A stretch of DNA of 53,179 bases from Bacillota bacterium (GCA_023426125.1 JAFABI010000037.1:1-53179), one strand, 5' to 3'; positions 33,555 through 43,314 are shown, counted from the stretch's first letter. The notes: generated from the sequence alone by a model not told the origin. A program made the numbers and translations.

Positions 33555-35735
33555 CTATTGCTTGCTTCTGGACACTTCAAATACGCTGTCCACTTTTTTC
33601 AGCTTCTTTATGATTTTTTCCAGCTGCTCGGTGTCGTTGATTTCAAGGGTGAGATTGATGATAACCAGCTGGTCCTTGGTCGTTCTGGCATTGATCGCCT
33701 TCAGATGGATCTTTGCCTCGGCGATGACATTGGTCACCTCCATCAACAGAGAGGCCCTGTCGTTGGCCATAATGTTAATGTCTGCCTTGTAGGCCACATT
33801 GCTGGCTGTATACCATTTCACCTCGATCAGGCGCTCATCGTCACTCAGGTTTCCTGTAATGTTGGTGCAGTCGGACCGGTGCACCGACACTCCTCTTCCT
33901 CTTGTAATATATCCTATAATGTCATCGCCCGGAACAGGGTTGCAGCAGCGCGACAGCCTGACCAGGCAATTCTCTATGCCTTTTACGATTATACCGCTTT
34001 CCGGTATATTCTTCTTCTTTTTTTCGGCTTTACCCGGGAGTTCCTCTTCCTGGACATCATGCTCGGGTTCTTCAACCTTTACGGTTTTCCTGTACTCGTC
34101 CCTCAGCCTTGTAACCACCTTGCTGGAAGTGATTCCGCCATAGCCTACCGCCGAGTACATATCCTCCAGCGTATTGAAGTTGAATTTCTTTAAAACAATA
34201 TCGATCCACTCGGTTTTAAAAAGCTGGCTGTAGGTCATTCCCTGCTTTTTCAGCTCACGCTCGATGTTTTCCTTGCCCCGGAGAATGTTTTCCTCCCTGT
34301 TCTCCTTTTTAAACCATTGGTTTATCTTATTCCTGGCCTGGGAGCTTTTTGCGATTTTCAGCCAGTCGCGGCTTGGCCCGTGGACATTGGAGGAAGTGAG
34401 AATTTCGACAATATCCCCGTTTTTCAATGTATAGCTTAAGCGTACCATTTCCCCGTTGACCTTGGCGCCCATCATCTTGTTTCCTATGGCACTGTGAATG
34501 GCATATGCAAAATCGATGGGAGTCGAGCCTGTGGGAAGGTTCATTACATCCCCCTTGGGGGTAAAGACAAAGACCTCGTCGGTAAAAAGGTCCACCTTGA
34601 CGGTTTCAATAAATTCATTGGCGTCCCTGGTTTCCTTTTGCCATTCCAGCATCTGCCGAAGCCAGGAAAGCCTGTTGTCCATGTCGCCGCTGGCCGAATG
34701 CCCCTCCTTGTATTTCCAGTGTGCGGCAATACCTACTTCCGCCACCTTATGCATGTCCCATGTCCTTATCTGGACTTCGAAGGGCGTCCCTTCAATGCCT
34801 ATGAGGGTCGTATGCAGCGACTGGTACATATTGGGCTTGGGCATTGCGATATAGTCCTTGAACCTACCGGGCATAGGCTTGTACAATTCATGCACCATTC
34901 CCAGGACCGCATAGCAATCCTTGACCGAATTGACAATGACCCGGACGGCAAAAAGGTCATAAATCTGATCCAGCAACTTGTTCTGGGCCTGCATTTTTTT
35001 ATAGATGCTGTAAAAATGCTTGGGCCTTCCGTCCAAATGAGCGTCGATCCCCAGTTCAGCAGCCTTCGCTTTGATTTCCTCCAGGATCTGGGTGATAAAC
35101 GCTTCTCTTTCCTTTCTTTTCTTGGCAATACGCTCTACCAGCTCATAATAGCCCCTGGGATCGATATACCTCAGGCATATGTCTTCCAGTTCCCACTTTA
35201 TTTTTGAAATACCAAGGCGATGCGCAAGGGGCGCATAGATTTCCAGAGTCTCCCGCGCCTTTTCCAGCTGCTTTTCGGGAGGCATGTATTTGATGGTGTG
35301 CATGTTGTGGAGACGGTCGGCCAGCTTGATCAAAATGACCCGGATATCCTTCGCCATGGCAAGGAGCATTTTCCTGAGATTTTCCGCCTGCTGCTCCTCT
35401 TTGGTGGTATAGGGTATCCTGTCCAGCTTGGTAACGCCGTCCACCAGTGTGACGATTTCTTCGCCGAATTGCTCTTTTAATTGTTCGATGGTGCAGTTGG
35501 TATCTTCTACGGTGTCGTGCAGGATGCCCGCAATGATTGCAGTACAATCCAGTTCAAGGTCGGCAAGCGTATGGGCAACCTCAAGGGGATGGCTGATGAA
35601 AGGCTCTCCCGACTCCCTCAACTGTCCGTCATGCACTGTCTTGGACAGCAAATAGGCTTTTTCAATTAATGCGAAATTACACCCCGGGTTGTACTGCCTG
35701 ATCTTCTCTACAAGCCGGTTAAAACGGTTATCCAT
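33555..35735 (-). CDS. relA: Bifunctional (p)ppGpp synthetase/hydrolase
   Basis: Long RelA/SpoT homologue controlling the stringent response. The HD hydrolase domain (HDTVEDTNC, near residue 73) keeps its metal motif. The synthetase domain contains RVIVNSVKDCYAVLG and GRFKDYIAMPKPNMYQSLH. The TGS domain begins near VFVFTPKGDVMNLP, followed by a zinc-finger-like region (RCCNPVPGDDIIGYITRG) and a C-terminal ACT domain. With the ATG after GGGGGAG it is 726 residues. Both activities should be intact. Followed by dtd and preceded by apt, as in Bacillus (recJ-apt-relA-dtd). Confidence 0.96.
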   Translation of the reverse strand: MDNRFNRLVEKIRQYNPGCNFALIEKAYLLSKTVHDGQLRESGEPFISHPLEVAHTLADLELDCTAIIAGILHDTVEDTNCTIEQLKEQFGEEIVTLVDGVTKLDRIPYTTKEEQQAENLRKMLLAMAKDIRVILIKLADRLHNMHTIKYMPPEKQLEKARETLEIYAPLAHRLGISKIKWELEDICLRYIDPRGYYELVERIAKKRKEREAFITQILEEIKAKAAELGIDAHLDGRPKHFYSIYKKMQAQNKLLDQIYDLFAVRVIVNSVKDCYAVLGMVHELYKPMPGRFKDYIAMPKPNMYQSLHTTLIGIEGTPFEVQIRTWDMHKVAEVGIAAHWKYKEGHSASGDMDNRLSWLRQMLEWQKETRDANEFIETVKVDLFTDEVFVFTPKGDVMNLPTGSTPIDFAYAIHSAIGNKMMGAKVNGEMVRLSYTLKNGDIVEILTSSNVHGPSRDWLKIAKSSQARNKINQWFKKENREENILRGKENIERELKKQGMTYSQLFKTEWIDIVLKKFNFNTLEDMYSAVGYGGITSSKVVTRLRDEYRKTVKVEEPEHDVQEEELPGKAEKKKKNIPESGIIVKGIENCLVRLSRCCNPVPGDDIIGYITRGRGVSVHRSDCTNITGNLSDDERLIEVKWYTASNVAYKADINIMANDRASLLMEVTNVIAEAKIHLKAINARTTKDQLVIINLTLEINDTEQLEKIIKKLKKVDSVFEVSRSKQ

Positions 35736-35799
35736 CCAACTCCCCCGAAAACTGCCTTTATCCTTTAAAAGCACTGAAAATATTACCGAAGGACGAGTC

Positions 35800-35980
35800 C
35801 CTGATAATCCTGAGAACCGTCCCCTTGATTCCTTGCTTAGAACACTTGGTACTGCTTCGCGTCAGCTAGTCGCCAGCCAGGAATGAAAAAGGAATCCCCC
35901 TGTAGGTGCGGCCATTGGCCGTCCGGCAGCCGTTTGACGCGGATTGCATTGCCGGACGCGCAATGTGTGCCCCTACACGA
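35800..35980. repeat. Palindromic repeats between apt and relA
   Basis: GAACCGTCCCCTTG near 35815 is a GGGGACA-type motif in inverse orientation. From 35901 a module GTAGGTGCGGCCATTGGCC and an inverted partner GGACGCGCAATGTG then GCCCCTAC (35954) form one TAGGGGCG pair. There is no gene in 35775-36036. Confidence 0.6.
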
Positions 35981-36036
35981 TCGCCATGCTCCGCTTTTAT
36001 CAAATTTCTCTGGTAACGAATATATGCGGGGCTGTG

Positions 36037-36552
36037 TTAGAACTGCACCAGCGAATCCACCTTATAGCCCTTGAGCCTGTCTCTGCCGTTGAGGAAAGTA
36101 AGCTCAACAAAATAAACAATGCCTGCTACCTGGCCTCCAAGCATCTCAACCAGCTTTATGTTGGATTCCGTCGTACCGCCGGTAGCCAGCAGGTCATCTA
36201 CGATTACCACCTTTTGTCCCGGTTTTATGGCATCCTCATGCATTTCGAGGATATCCGAACCATATTCCAGCTGATATTCCGCACGTATGGTTTTGTACGG
36301 CAGCTTGCCTTTTTTCCGTATAGGGACGAAACCCTTCTTCAGCAAATATGCCAGAGGCGTCCCAAAGATAAAGCCTCTGGACTCCGGCCCCACGATCAGG
36401 TCAAAATCTCCCGCGGCCTGTACGCTTGCCTTCAACTGGTCGATACATTGGGTAAAAGCCTCCGGATCCTGCAGCACCGTGGTTATGTCAATAAAATCGA
36501 TTCCCTCCTTGGGGAAATCCATCACGTGCCTGAGCTTATTCTTTAAATCCAT
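36037..36552 (-). CDS. apt: Adenine phosphoribosyltransferase
   Basis: Purine salvage enzyme converting adenine and PRPP to AMP. The PRPP-binding motif VVIVDDLLATGGTTES is near residue 120, PESRGFIFG near 60, and the start MDLKNKLRHVMDFPKEGI is typical. Length 171 matches the family. GGGAGG is at good distance before the ATG. It lies between recJ and relA, as in Bacillus. An open frame of 52 codons from the recJ side overlaps its first five codons. Confidence 0.95.
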   Translation of the reverse strand: MDLKNKLRHVMDFPKEGIDFIDITTVLQDPEAFTQCIDQLKASVQAAGDFDLIVGPESRGFIFGTPLAYLLKKGFVPIRKKGKLPYKTIRAEYQLEYGSDILEMHEDAIKPGQKVVIVDDLLATGGTTESNIKLVEMLGGQVAGIVYFVELTFLNGRDRLKGYKVDSLVQF

Positions 36553-36678
36553 AATCCGCCTCCCGATCTTCCGAAGTTATCATTATCAGGCTTTGAAGCC
36601 TTAATCTCCTATCGTCAACAGTTTCCAAAACGGCAAAATCCCCGTCATTGTCAGCCAGTGCCGCAAGCGTAGCTCCCG

Positions 36679-38817
36679 TCAGCCCGCAGTAATCTCACCG
36701 GTTTCGGATAGCATTCTCCCCTTAAGTCCCTGCAGCTCACGATACAAAGCGGAGTCTTCGAGGTTTACCTTAGCTTTTCCGCTGTCCCTCAAGGCGACCC
36801 TTATGCCCCTGTCGCCGGCAGGTTTTTTTTCAAGCAGCTTCAATTCCTCAAAGATCTCAATGCATTTATGAAGCTTGAACTGGTTCATACCGACCTTATA
36901 CCTGTCCGCAATTATTTTAGGCAGCCTTGACAATTCCTCTGCCGTCAGTCCCAGGACATTCCCTTCTGCAGATTTTTTTATCCTGCCTCTAATGTACTGG
37001 TATACTGCCGCCAGATCGGCCCTTTCCGGGATTATTTCCTCCGGCCTCATGGTATTGTCTGCGCGCCCCAGGGCGTCAATAGTTATATTATAGTCATTTA
37101 AACCGTTAAAAACAATAGCTTTATGGAGTTTGAGGTCCTTGAGCACCATCTGGACCTTCTGCATATTGTTCCAGGTGTTTATTTCAAGGGTAAAAACCGA
37201 ATCCAGCATGTCGGAAACCAGAAAACTCCCGGCCTGCTCCCCCATATTGAAGGCGATGGCGTCAATGCAGAAGGAACTGTCCTCCAGCTTCAATTTCAAA
37301 TGCTTTCCATCTCCCACGGCCTTTATTTCCCGCAATTTCAAAGCTTCCAGCGAAAACACCGGACAGGGATTGCCCTGGCCAAAGGGCGAAAGCAGCTCAA
37401 GCTCAATCACATTGGTTAAAGTGATTTCTCCACTGTTCAGACCGGTATCGATTTTTATCCGCGGAAGCAGATCATCTTCCGTCATGATGGTATCCGCATA
37501 ATGATTTATACGTTCCCGGAATTGTTCCAGATTTGCCATGTCCAGTGTAAGACCCGCTGCCAGTTCATGCCCTCCATACTTTTCCAGAAGACTTTCACAA
37601 TGAGAAAGGGCCTGAAACAGGTTAAAGCCTTCCGTACTTCTTCCCGATCCTCGTCCAACACCGTCTTCCTCGGATATCAGTATGCAGGGCCGGTAATACC
37701 GCTCGGCGATCCTGGAGGCGACAATGCCGATAATGCCGTGATGCCAGTCTTTTCCGGCGACCACAATCACTTTTTCCCTTTCCAGGTCTACCTGGGACTC
37801 AACATACAAAATCGCCTGCTGAAGAATTTCCGCTTCTGTCTGCTGACGGTATTTGTTCGCTTCGTTCAATTCTCCTGCGATCTCGTCGGCCAGCTGCCGG
37901 TCACGGGTTGTAAACAGCTCCACCGCCCTGGCCGCGCTTCCGGTCCTGCCCGCCGCATTTATCCTCGGACCCATGGCAAAACCGACACTGTAGGTATTCA
38001 CAGGTTTGTCCTTCAGTCCGGCGACTGCAATCAAAGCTTTAAGCCCCGGGTTATCCGTTTTCTCAATGGCATTGAGCCCGAATTTGACGATGATGCGGTT
38101 CTCGTCCAGAAGCTGCACCACATCCGCTACCGTTCCCAGGGCAGCCAGATCCAGATAGTTCAGATACCTTTCGCCTAAGCTCAATACCTGGCATAACGCA
38201 TGAACAAGCTTGAAAACAACCCCTACGCCTGCCAGTTCCTTGAACGGGTATGTACAGTCCGGCCTGTGCGGATTAATAACGGCATATGCGTCGGGCAGTA
38301 TTTCCCTGCATTCGTGGTGGTCTGTGACGATAACCGTTATGTTGCTGCCGTTAAGCCGTTCTATCTCATGGATTGCAGTTATACCGCAATCTACGGTAAT
38401 CACAAGGTCGGCGCCAAGCTTCAGGACATTGTCCACAGCGCTGTCGGACAGGCCATAGCCTTCCTCAAACCTGTCCGGGATATAAAAACCGGCATCCGCG
38501 CCGGCGGACGCCAAAAAATCAAGCAGAATTGCCGTGCTTGTTACGCCGTCTACATCATAATCTCCGTAAATGAGTATCCGTTCCTTTTTTTCAATCGCAT
38601 ATACGATCCTGTCTACAGCCTTCTCCATGTCTTGAAGGAGAAAAGGCGAACGCAGGCTGTCCAGGCTTGGGCTCAAAAAAGCCCTGACATAGCCGGGATC
38701 CGACACTCCCCTGCTGACAAAAACCTTTGCCAACAGGGGAGAAATCCCTGCTTCCGAAGCCAGCCGAACTATCTCGTTATCGTTGTATTCCCTATGTATC
38801 CAGAGTTTGTCAGGCAT
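36679..38817 (-). CDS. recJ: Single-stranded-DNA exonuclease RecJ
   Basis: 5'-3' single-strand DNA exonuclease of the DHH family, used in recombination and mismatch and base-excision repair. Motifs are ILIYGDYDVDGVTSTAIL (motif I), VDCGITA, VTDHHECRE (DHH) and the DHHA1 segment GRGSGRSTEGFNLF; HEL is in KYGGHELAAGL. At 712 residues it is longer than the E. coli protein; the extra C-terminal ~130 residues are seen in other Firmicutes. The end is uncertain, since a coding-like frame continues out of phase to 36536. Confidence 0.95.
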   Translation of the reverse strand: MPDKLWIHREYNDNEIVRLASEAGISPLLAKVFVSRGVSDPGYVRAFLSPSLDSLRSPFLLQDMEKAVDRIVYAIEKKERILIYGDYDVDGVTSTAILLDFLASAGADAGFYIPDRFEEGYGLSDSAVDNVLKLGADLVITVDCGITAIHEIERLNGSNITVIVTDHHECREILPDAYAVINPHRPDCTYPFKELAGVGVVFKLVHALCQVLSLGERYLNYLDLAALGTVADVVQLLDENRIIVKFGLNAIEKTDNPGLKALIAVAGLKDKPVNTYSVGFAMGPRINAAGRTGSAARAVELFTTRDRQLADEIAGELNEANKYRQQTEAEILQQAILYVESQVDLEREKVIVVAGKDWHHGIIGIVASRIAERYYRPCILISEEDGVGRGSGRSTEGFNLFQALSHCESLLEKYGGHELAAGLTLDMANLEQFRERINHYADTIMTEDDLLPRIKIDTGLNSGEITLTNVIELELLSPFGQGNPCPVFSLEALKLREIKAVGDGKHLKLKLEDSSFCIDAIAFNMGEQAGSFLVSDMLDSVFTLEINTWNNMQKVQMVLKDLKLHKAIVFNGLNDYNITIDALGRADNTMRPEEIIPERADLAAVYQYIRGRIKKSAEGNVLGLTAEELSRLPKIIADRYKVGMNQFKLHKCIEIFEELKLLEKKPAGDRGIRVALRDSGKAKVNLEDSALYRELQGLKGRMLSETGEITAG

Positions 38818-38937
38818 TTTTCCTCACCAATACTGCTCCCGAAATAACCGCTGGAAAGATAATATGTCAAGCGTTGGCGATTACTTTTCCAGGGTGTATG
38901 AATGCCGGTAAAATAATGAAGTTCTGCTGTAGCATTA

Positions 38938-38966
38938 AGAAAAAAGCTCGATTTTTATCGAGCTTT
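38938..38966 (-). terminator. Terminator after yqeY
   Basis: Minus-strand AAAGCTCGAT, loop AAAA, ATCGAGCTTT followed by TTTC. It starts directly at the yqeY stop and separates rpsU-yqeY from recJ. Confidence 0.85.
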
Positions 38967-39410
38967 CTATCCTAGTATTTTTTTTACGATCTGGTTGATT
39001 ACCCTGCCATCCGCTCTGCCCTTAACCTTCGGCATCACTTCCTGCATTATCTTCCCCATATCCCTGGCCGAGCTTGCCCCGGTATCCTGAACCGCCTGCC
39101 TTACAATGACCTCGATTTCCTCCTCGGTCAACTGCTGCGGCAGATACTGCATCAACACTTCGATTTCAGTTTTCAGGTTATCTATCAGTTCCTGCCTCCC
39201 GCTCTTTTCAAACTCCGGCAGGCTATCTCTTCTTTTCTTTACTTCTTTTGCGATTATATCCAGTACACCATCGTCGTCAAGAGTTGTTCTACCGTCCTTT
39301 TCAACCTGAAGCACCGCCGACCTTGCCATCTGGATGGTGTTCTTTTTAATAACATCCTTCTCCTTCATGGCAGACTTCATATCTTCCAACAACCGTTCCT
39401 TAAGGGACAT
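38967..39410 (-). CDS. yqeY: GatB/YqeY domain protein
   Basis: Homologue of YqeY, related to the tRNA-binding tail domain of the amidotransferase subunit GatB. The 147-residue, mostly helical protein has the family pattern LKERLLEDMKSAMKEKD at the start and GKIMQEVMPKVKGRADG near the end. It directly follows rpsU, the usual order in Firmicutes. Precise function unknown; a tRNA-linked role is inferred from the domain. Confidence 0.92.
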   Translation of the reverse strand: MSLKERLLEDMKSAMKEKDVIKKNTIQMARSAVLQVEKDGRTTLDDDGVLDIIAKEVKKRRDSLPEFEKSGRQELIDNLKTEIEVLMQYLPQQLTEEEIEVIVRQAVQDTGASSARDMGKIMQEVMPKVKGRADGRVINQIVKKILG

Positions 39411-39432
39411 ATGGTACTACCTCCCTTAGACT

Positions 39433-39609
39433 TTATTTAAATTTCCTTTTCCTAGCCGCTTCAGATTTCTTTTTTCTTCTTACACTCGGCTTCTCGTAAT
39501 GCTCTCTCTTTCTTACTTCAGCCAAAACGCCCGCTTTTGCGCACTGACGTTTGAACCTCTTAAGAGCACTATCGAGAGACTCATTCTCTTTAACTCTAAC
39601 TTCAGACAT
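39433..39609 (-). CDS. rpsU: 30S ribosomal protein S21
   Basis: Small basic ribosomal protein near the mRNA exit channel. It begins MSEVRVKENESLDSALKRF and has the core FKRQCAKAGVLAEVRKREHY; the C-terminus KKKSEAARKRKFK is typical. The true start is the ATG after GAGGGGAGGG, giving 58 residues; longer in-frame extension upstream is not coding. Followed by yqeY. Confidence 0.95.
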   Translation of the reverse strand: MSEVRVKENESLDSALKRFKRQCAKAGVLAEVRKREHYEKPSVRRKKKSEAARKRKFK

Positions 39610-39750
39610 GTATTTCCCTCCCCTCGATGGTAGCAATTGTGCCAGGAATAAACTACGTCCATTGCTGCGAATTTTTCTGGGAACCAAGCTAAATGTAGCA
39701 CACACTATATTATATATTACTTGCCAAAATAAAGTCAATAGAATATTGAT

Positions 39751-39998
39751 TCAATTTCCAATGAGAGCATGCCCCCATACCCCCTCGCTGCGGGCGAAAT
39801 GTATTCGCCCTGCGCTACACTTCGTGCGCCACGCCTAGACGTGGCGTTTGAACAACGTCAGTTGGGGATTGCATCCCACCACTTATACTACAGCGTAAAC
39901 TTCATTGATTTAATTTGGATGTTTTCGCTGTAGTACATGACAGCTTTTTCTATTGGTAACCCCCACCTAAGAGGAGGGGGACTGTGACGTTGTTCAAA
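39751..39998. repeat. TTTGAACAACGTCA-bounded palindromic element, copy B
   Basis: The inner element 39847-39998 is bounded by TTTGAACAACGTCA and TGACGTTGTTCAAA, with the internal pair TACTACAGCG/CGCTGTAGTA. It matches copy A (28983-29275) closely but lacks the 42-bp module. Its right end overlaps the HIT gene, whose stop codon TGA lies in the terminal repeat. Confidence 0.8.
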
Positions 39999-40338
39999 TA
40001 ATCTTCGGTCCCAGCACAACCCCACCAAGCAAGTGGAAATGGATGTGGAATACGGTTTGTCCCGCATCCGCACCGCAGTTGTTTATCAGCCTGTAGCCGT
40101 TGGAAGCTATGCCCAGCTTTTCGGCAATTTTTTGGGCCGCCAGGAAAATATCCGACAATACACCGGCATTTGCAGCTGTCAAATCGTTCGCAGACGCAAT
40201 ATGTTCTTTCGGTATGATGATGACATGAACTGGGGCCACGGGATTTATGTCATTAAACGCAATCACCCTGTCATCTTCATACACAACTGACGCCGGTATC
40301 TGATGGTCAATAATTTTACAGAATATACAGTTCTCCAT
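39994..40338 (-). CDS. HIT family nucleotide hydrolase (HinT-like)
   Basis: Histidine-triad protein; HinT enzymes hydrolyse purine nucleoside phosphoramidates and adenylylated amines. The N-terminus MENCIFCKIIDHQIPASVVYEDD and the triad HIHFHLLGG (HxHxH) identify it. The 114-residue length fits. Its last residues (VLGPKII) and the stop codon come from the end of a repeat element, so the native C-terminus may have been altered slightly. AAGGAGG before the ATG. It lies downstream of alaS, likely its own unit. Confidence 0.92.
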   Translation of the reverse strand: MENCIFCKIIDHQIPASVVYEDDRVIAFNDINPVAPVHVIIIPKEHIASANDLTAANAGVLSDIFLAAQKIAEKLGIASNGYRLINNCGADAGQTVFHIHFHLLGGVVLGPKII

Positions 40339-40405
40339 ATAAATCCTCCTTACTTCGGGACAAGGAATCTGTCCTCCTGTCCCAGGCGGCTGTGGGCAGC
40401 CACCC

Positions 40406-43045
40406 CTACTTTATTTGCTCGCCGGCCACTTTTACAGCCAGCTTCAAAGCTTCATCGATTTTTGAGACATCCTTTCCACCCGCCTGGGCCATGTCAGGAC
40501 GTCCTCCGCCGCCTCCGCCGGCAGCTTTTGCTGCTTCACGGATGATATTTCCCGCATGCACGCCGCGTTCAACGGCATCCTTTGAAGCCATAACTACAAA
40601 GCTCACTTTGTCCCCCAGTCCCGAGGCCAGTACGACTACCCCGCTGCCCAGCTTGTTCTTAAGCATGTCGCCGGTGTTCCTGAGGGCTTCCATATCCAAT
40701 TGGTCAAATCTTGCAGCAGCCACTCTCATCCCTTTTACCTCGACGGCATTCGCCAGTACATCCTCCACAGAACCGCTTACCAGCTTGCTTCTAAGCTTTT
40801 CTATTTCCTTGCCTGCATTCTTCAGCTCTACATTTAAGGTTTCAATTTTTTTGACACTGTCCTGGGGGTTTGATTTTAATGCTGCAGCAACCTCATTGAG
40901 GATTTCTTCCTTTTCGTTATAATATTCAATTGCGCCTTCTCCGGTCAGGGCTTCAATCCTTCTCACGCCTGCGGCAACTCCGCTTTCACCAAGGATCTTT
41001 ACAAGACCTGCCTGCGAGGTAGATGTCAGGTGTGTGCCGCCGCATAACTCAACGCTGTAACCGTCAACCCTGACTACCCTTACGACGCTCCCGTACTTCT
41101 CGCCGAAGAGCGCCATCGCCCCTTCCTTCCGCGCTTCATCAATGGGCATTTCCCTGACAGATACAGGAATGCTCTCAAGTATTCTGGCATTGACTTCCCG
41201 CTCCACCCTCTTCAATTCCTCACGGGTCATTGCGGAAAAATGGTTGAAGTCGAATCTCAGCCTGTCGGGTCCGACCAGCGATCCAGCCTGGGTAACATGA
41301 GTCCCCAGCACATCCCGGAGCGCCTTTTGAATCAGGTGCGTTGCCGTGTGGTTCCTGGCTATCGCAAGCCGCCGTCCGCCGTCTACCCTGGCAGAAGCCG
41401 CGGCAGCTTTTTCAATAATGCCTTTTTCAACAATCCCCGAATGCAGGTACTTTCCATCGGGTGTTTTCTTGCAGTCGTTCACCCTTACCGTCCCGTCTGC
41501 AGTTTCAATAAAGCCGGTATCGCCTACCTGACCACCGCTTTCGGCGTAAAAAGGCGTCCTGTCGAGGATCACCGTGATTTCATCGCCTTCCTGGGCATTC
41601 TCAACCGGCTCGCCATCCTTTATAATGTACAGTATCGAAGCTTTCGTCAAAAGCTCGCCGTAACCGGTAAATTCCGTCCTGTCAACCTTATCAAGCCCGG
41701 CGGCGGATTCCTGGCCCCAGGCGGAAGTTTCCCTGCTTTTCAGCGCTTCCCTTGCCTTTTTCTTCTGTTCCGCCATTTCTGCCTTAAAGCCGTCTTCGTC
41801 GATTTCAAGGCCGTTTTCTTCCGCGATCTCCCGGGTCAGGTCCAGCGGGAAGCCATACGTATCGTGGAGCTTGAATACCATACTTCCCGGAAGTACTTTG
41901 CCGTTATCTGCCTTGACGGAGGCCATAAATTCGTTCAAGATGCTCAGGCCCTGGTCAACGGTCGCATCAAAGCGTTCCTCTTCGATTTTAATTACCTTGC
42001 GGATATAGTCGGCTTTCTCTGCCAGCTCGGGGTAAGCGTCCCTGGATTCGTTGATAACGACAAGCGCGACATTATATAAGAAGGGCTTGTCTATCCCAAG
42101 GAGCTTTCCATGTCTTGCAGCCCTCCTCAGAAGCCTTCTGAGGACATATCCCCTTCCTTCGTTGGAAGGAAGGATGCCATCTGAAACCATCATGGTGGTG
42201 CTTCTGATATGGTCGGTTATAACCCTGATGGAAACATCCTTTTCATAGACTTTGCCATATTCAACGCCTGCAATGCCGCATACATTCTCCAGGATATTTT
42301 TTATGGTATCCACCTCAAAAAGACTGTTTACCCCCTGCATGATGCAAGCCAGGCGCTCCAGCCCCATCCCCGTGTCGATATTTTTTTTCTGCAGCTTTGT
42401 ATAAGTGCCGTCTTCGCCTTTGTTGAACTGGGTGAACACCAGGTTCCAGAATTCCATATACCTGTCGCAGTCGCAGCCGACGGAACATCCGGGCTGTCCG
42501 CAGCCTTTGTCGGCCCCTCTGTCGAAATAGATCTCGGAGCACGGTCCGCAGGGGCCTGTGCCGTGTTCCCAGAAATTATCCTTTTTGCCAAGCCTGACGA
42601 TGCGGTCTGCCGGAAGGCCGATGTCGTTTTTCCAGATGTCATAGGCTTCTTCGTCTTCTTCGTAGATGGATGCAAAAAGCCTTTCCTCGGGAATCTCAAG
42701 AACCTTCGTCACAAACTCCCATGCCCAGGGTATCGCCTCTTTTTTAAAATAATCTCCGAAGGAAAAATTGCCCAGCATCTCGAAAAAGGTCCCATGCCGC
42801 GCAGTCTTGCCAACGTTTTCGATGTCGGGAGTCCTGATGCATTTCTGGCAGGTGGCCACCCGTTTTCTGGGAGGTTCCTCCTGGCCTGTGAAATAAGGCT
42901 TCAAAGGCGTCATGCCCGCATTTATCAGCAGGATGCTGGGATCATTGTGCGGCACAAGGGAAAAGCTGGGCAGCCGCAGGTGATCCTTTCCCTCAAAAAA
43001 CTCCAGATATTTCTCTCTTATTTCATTCAGTCCCAATTTTTCCAT
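40406..43045 (-). CDS. alaS: Alanine--tRNA ligase
   Basis: Class II synthetase charging tRNA-Ala, with an editing domain. The catalytic core begins GLNEIREKYLEFFEGKDH; motif 2 lies near FFEMLGNFSFGDYFKKEAI. The editing-site zinc ligands are HTATH and CGGTH. The C-Ala domain at the end has the Gly-rich AAKAAGGGGGGRPDMAQ. I choose the ATG (MEKLGLNE) preceded by TTGAGGTTG, giving 879 residues. A MITE-like element (43078-43234) sits 33 bp upstream, in the presumed leader. No T-box core was seen before it. Confidence 0.96.
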   Translation of the reverse strand: MEKLGLNEIREKYLEFFEGKDHLRLPSFSLVPHNDPSILLINAGMTPLKPYFTGQEEPPRKRVATCQKCIRTPDIENVGKTARHGTFFEMLGNFSFGDYFKKEAIPWAWEFVTKVLEIPEERLFASIYEEDEEAYDIWKNDIGLPADRIVRLGKKDNFWEHGTGPCGPCSEIYFDRGADKGCGQPGCSVGCDCDRYMEFWNLVFTQFNKGEDGTYTKLQKKNIDTGMGLERLACIMQGVNSLFEVDTIKNILENVCGIAGVEYGKVYEKDVSIRVITDHIRSTTMMVSDGILPSNEGRGYVLRRLLRRAARHGKLLGIDKPFLYNVALVVINESRDAYPELAEKADYIRKVIKIEEERFDATVDQGLSILNEFMASVKADNGKVLPGSMVFKLHDTYGFPLDLTREIAEENGLEIDEDGFKAEMAEQKKKAREALKSRETSAWGQESAAGLDKVDRTEFTGYGELLTKASILYIIKDGEPVENAQEGDEITVILDRTPFYAESGGQVGDTGFIETADGTVRVNDCKKTPDGKYLHSGIVEKGIIEKAAAASARVDGGRRLAIARNHTATHLIQKALRDVLGTHVTQAGSLVGPDRLRFDFNHFSAMTREELKRVEREVNARILESIPVSVREMPIDEARKEGAMALFGEKYGSVVRVVRVDGYSVELCGGTHLTSTSQAGLVKILGESGVAAGVRRIEALTGEGAIEYYNEKEEILNEVAAALKSNPQDSVKKIETLNVELKNAGKEIEKLRSKLVSGSVEDVLANAVEVKGMRVAAARFDQLDMEALRNTGDMLKNKLGSGVVVLASGLGDKVSFVVMASKDAVERGVHAGNIIREAAKAAGGGGGGRPDMAQAGGKDVSKIDEALKLAVKVAGEQIK

Positions 43046-43077
43046 TGATTCAACCTCAATATCCAATTTTCTCATAA

Positions 43078-43234
43078 TTATAACGACCTAATTCAAAGGA
43101 AATTTGTCGGTTGTAGACAAATTTCCTTACCGCAGCGGAGTTTCAACGAGGCGGGAGATATGCTCACCGCCTGAAACCCAATTCGGTACCCGCCACCTTT
43201 AGAGGTGGGGGATATTTTGGTCGCCTCGTTATAA
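43078..43234. repeat. TTATAACGA-bounded MITE-like element, copy 2
   Basis: Perfect 9-bp terminal inverted repeats TTATAACGA and TCGTTATAA enclose 157 bp nearly identical to 29603-29758. Internal hairpins: GGAAATTTGTC/GACAAATTTCC, AGGCGG/CCGCCT and CCACCT/AGGTGG. It has no coding capacity and sits immediately upstream of alaS. Confidence 0.88.
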
Positions 43235-43314
43235 TAATATTATATAAGTAAAACACCGGGTGTCAAGGTTATTCGCAGAAACCAGGCACCGGACGGGAAG
43301 ATATTTGATATAGG

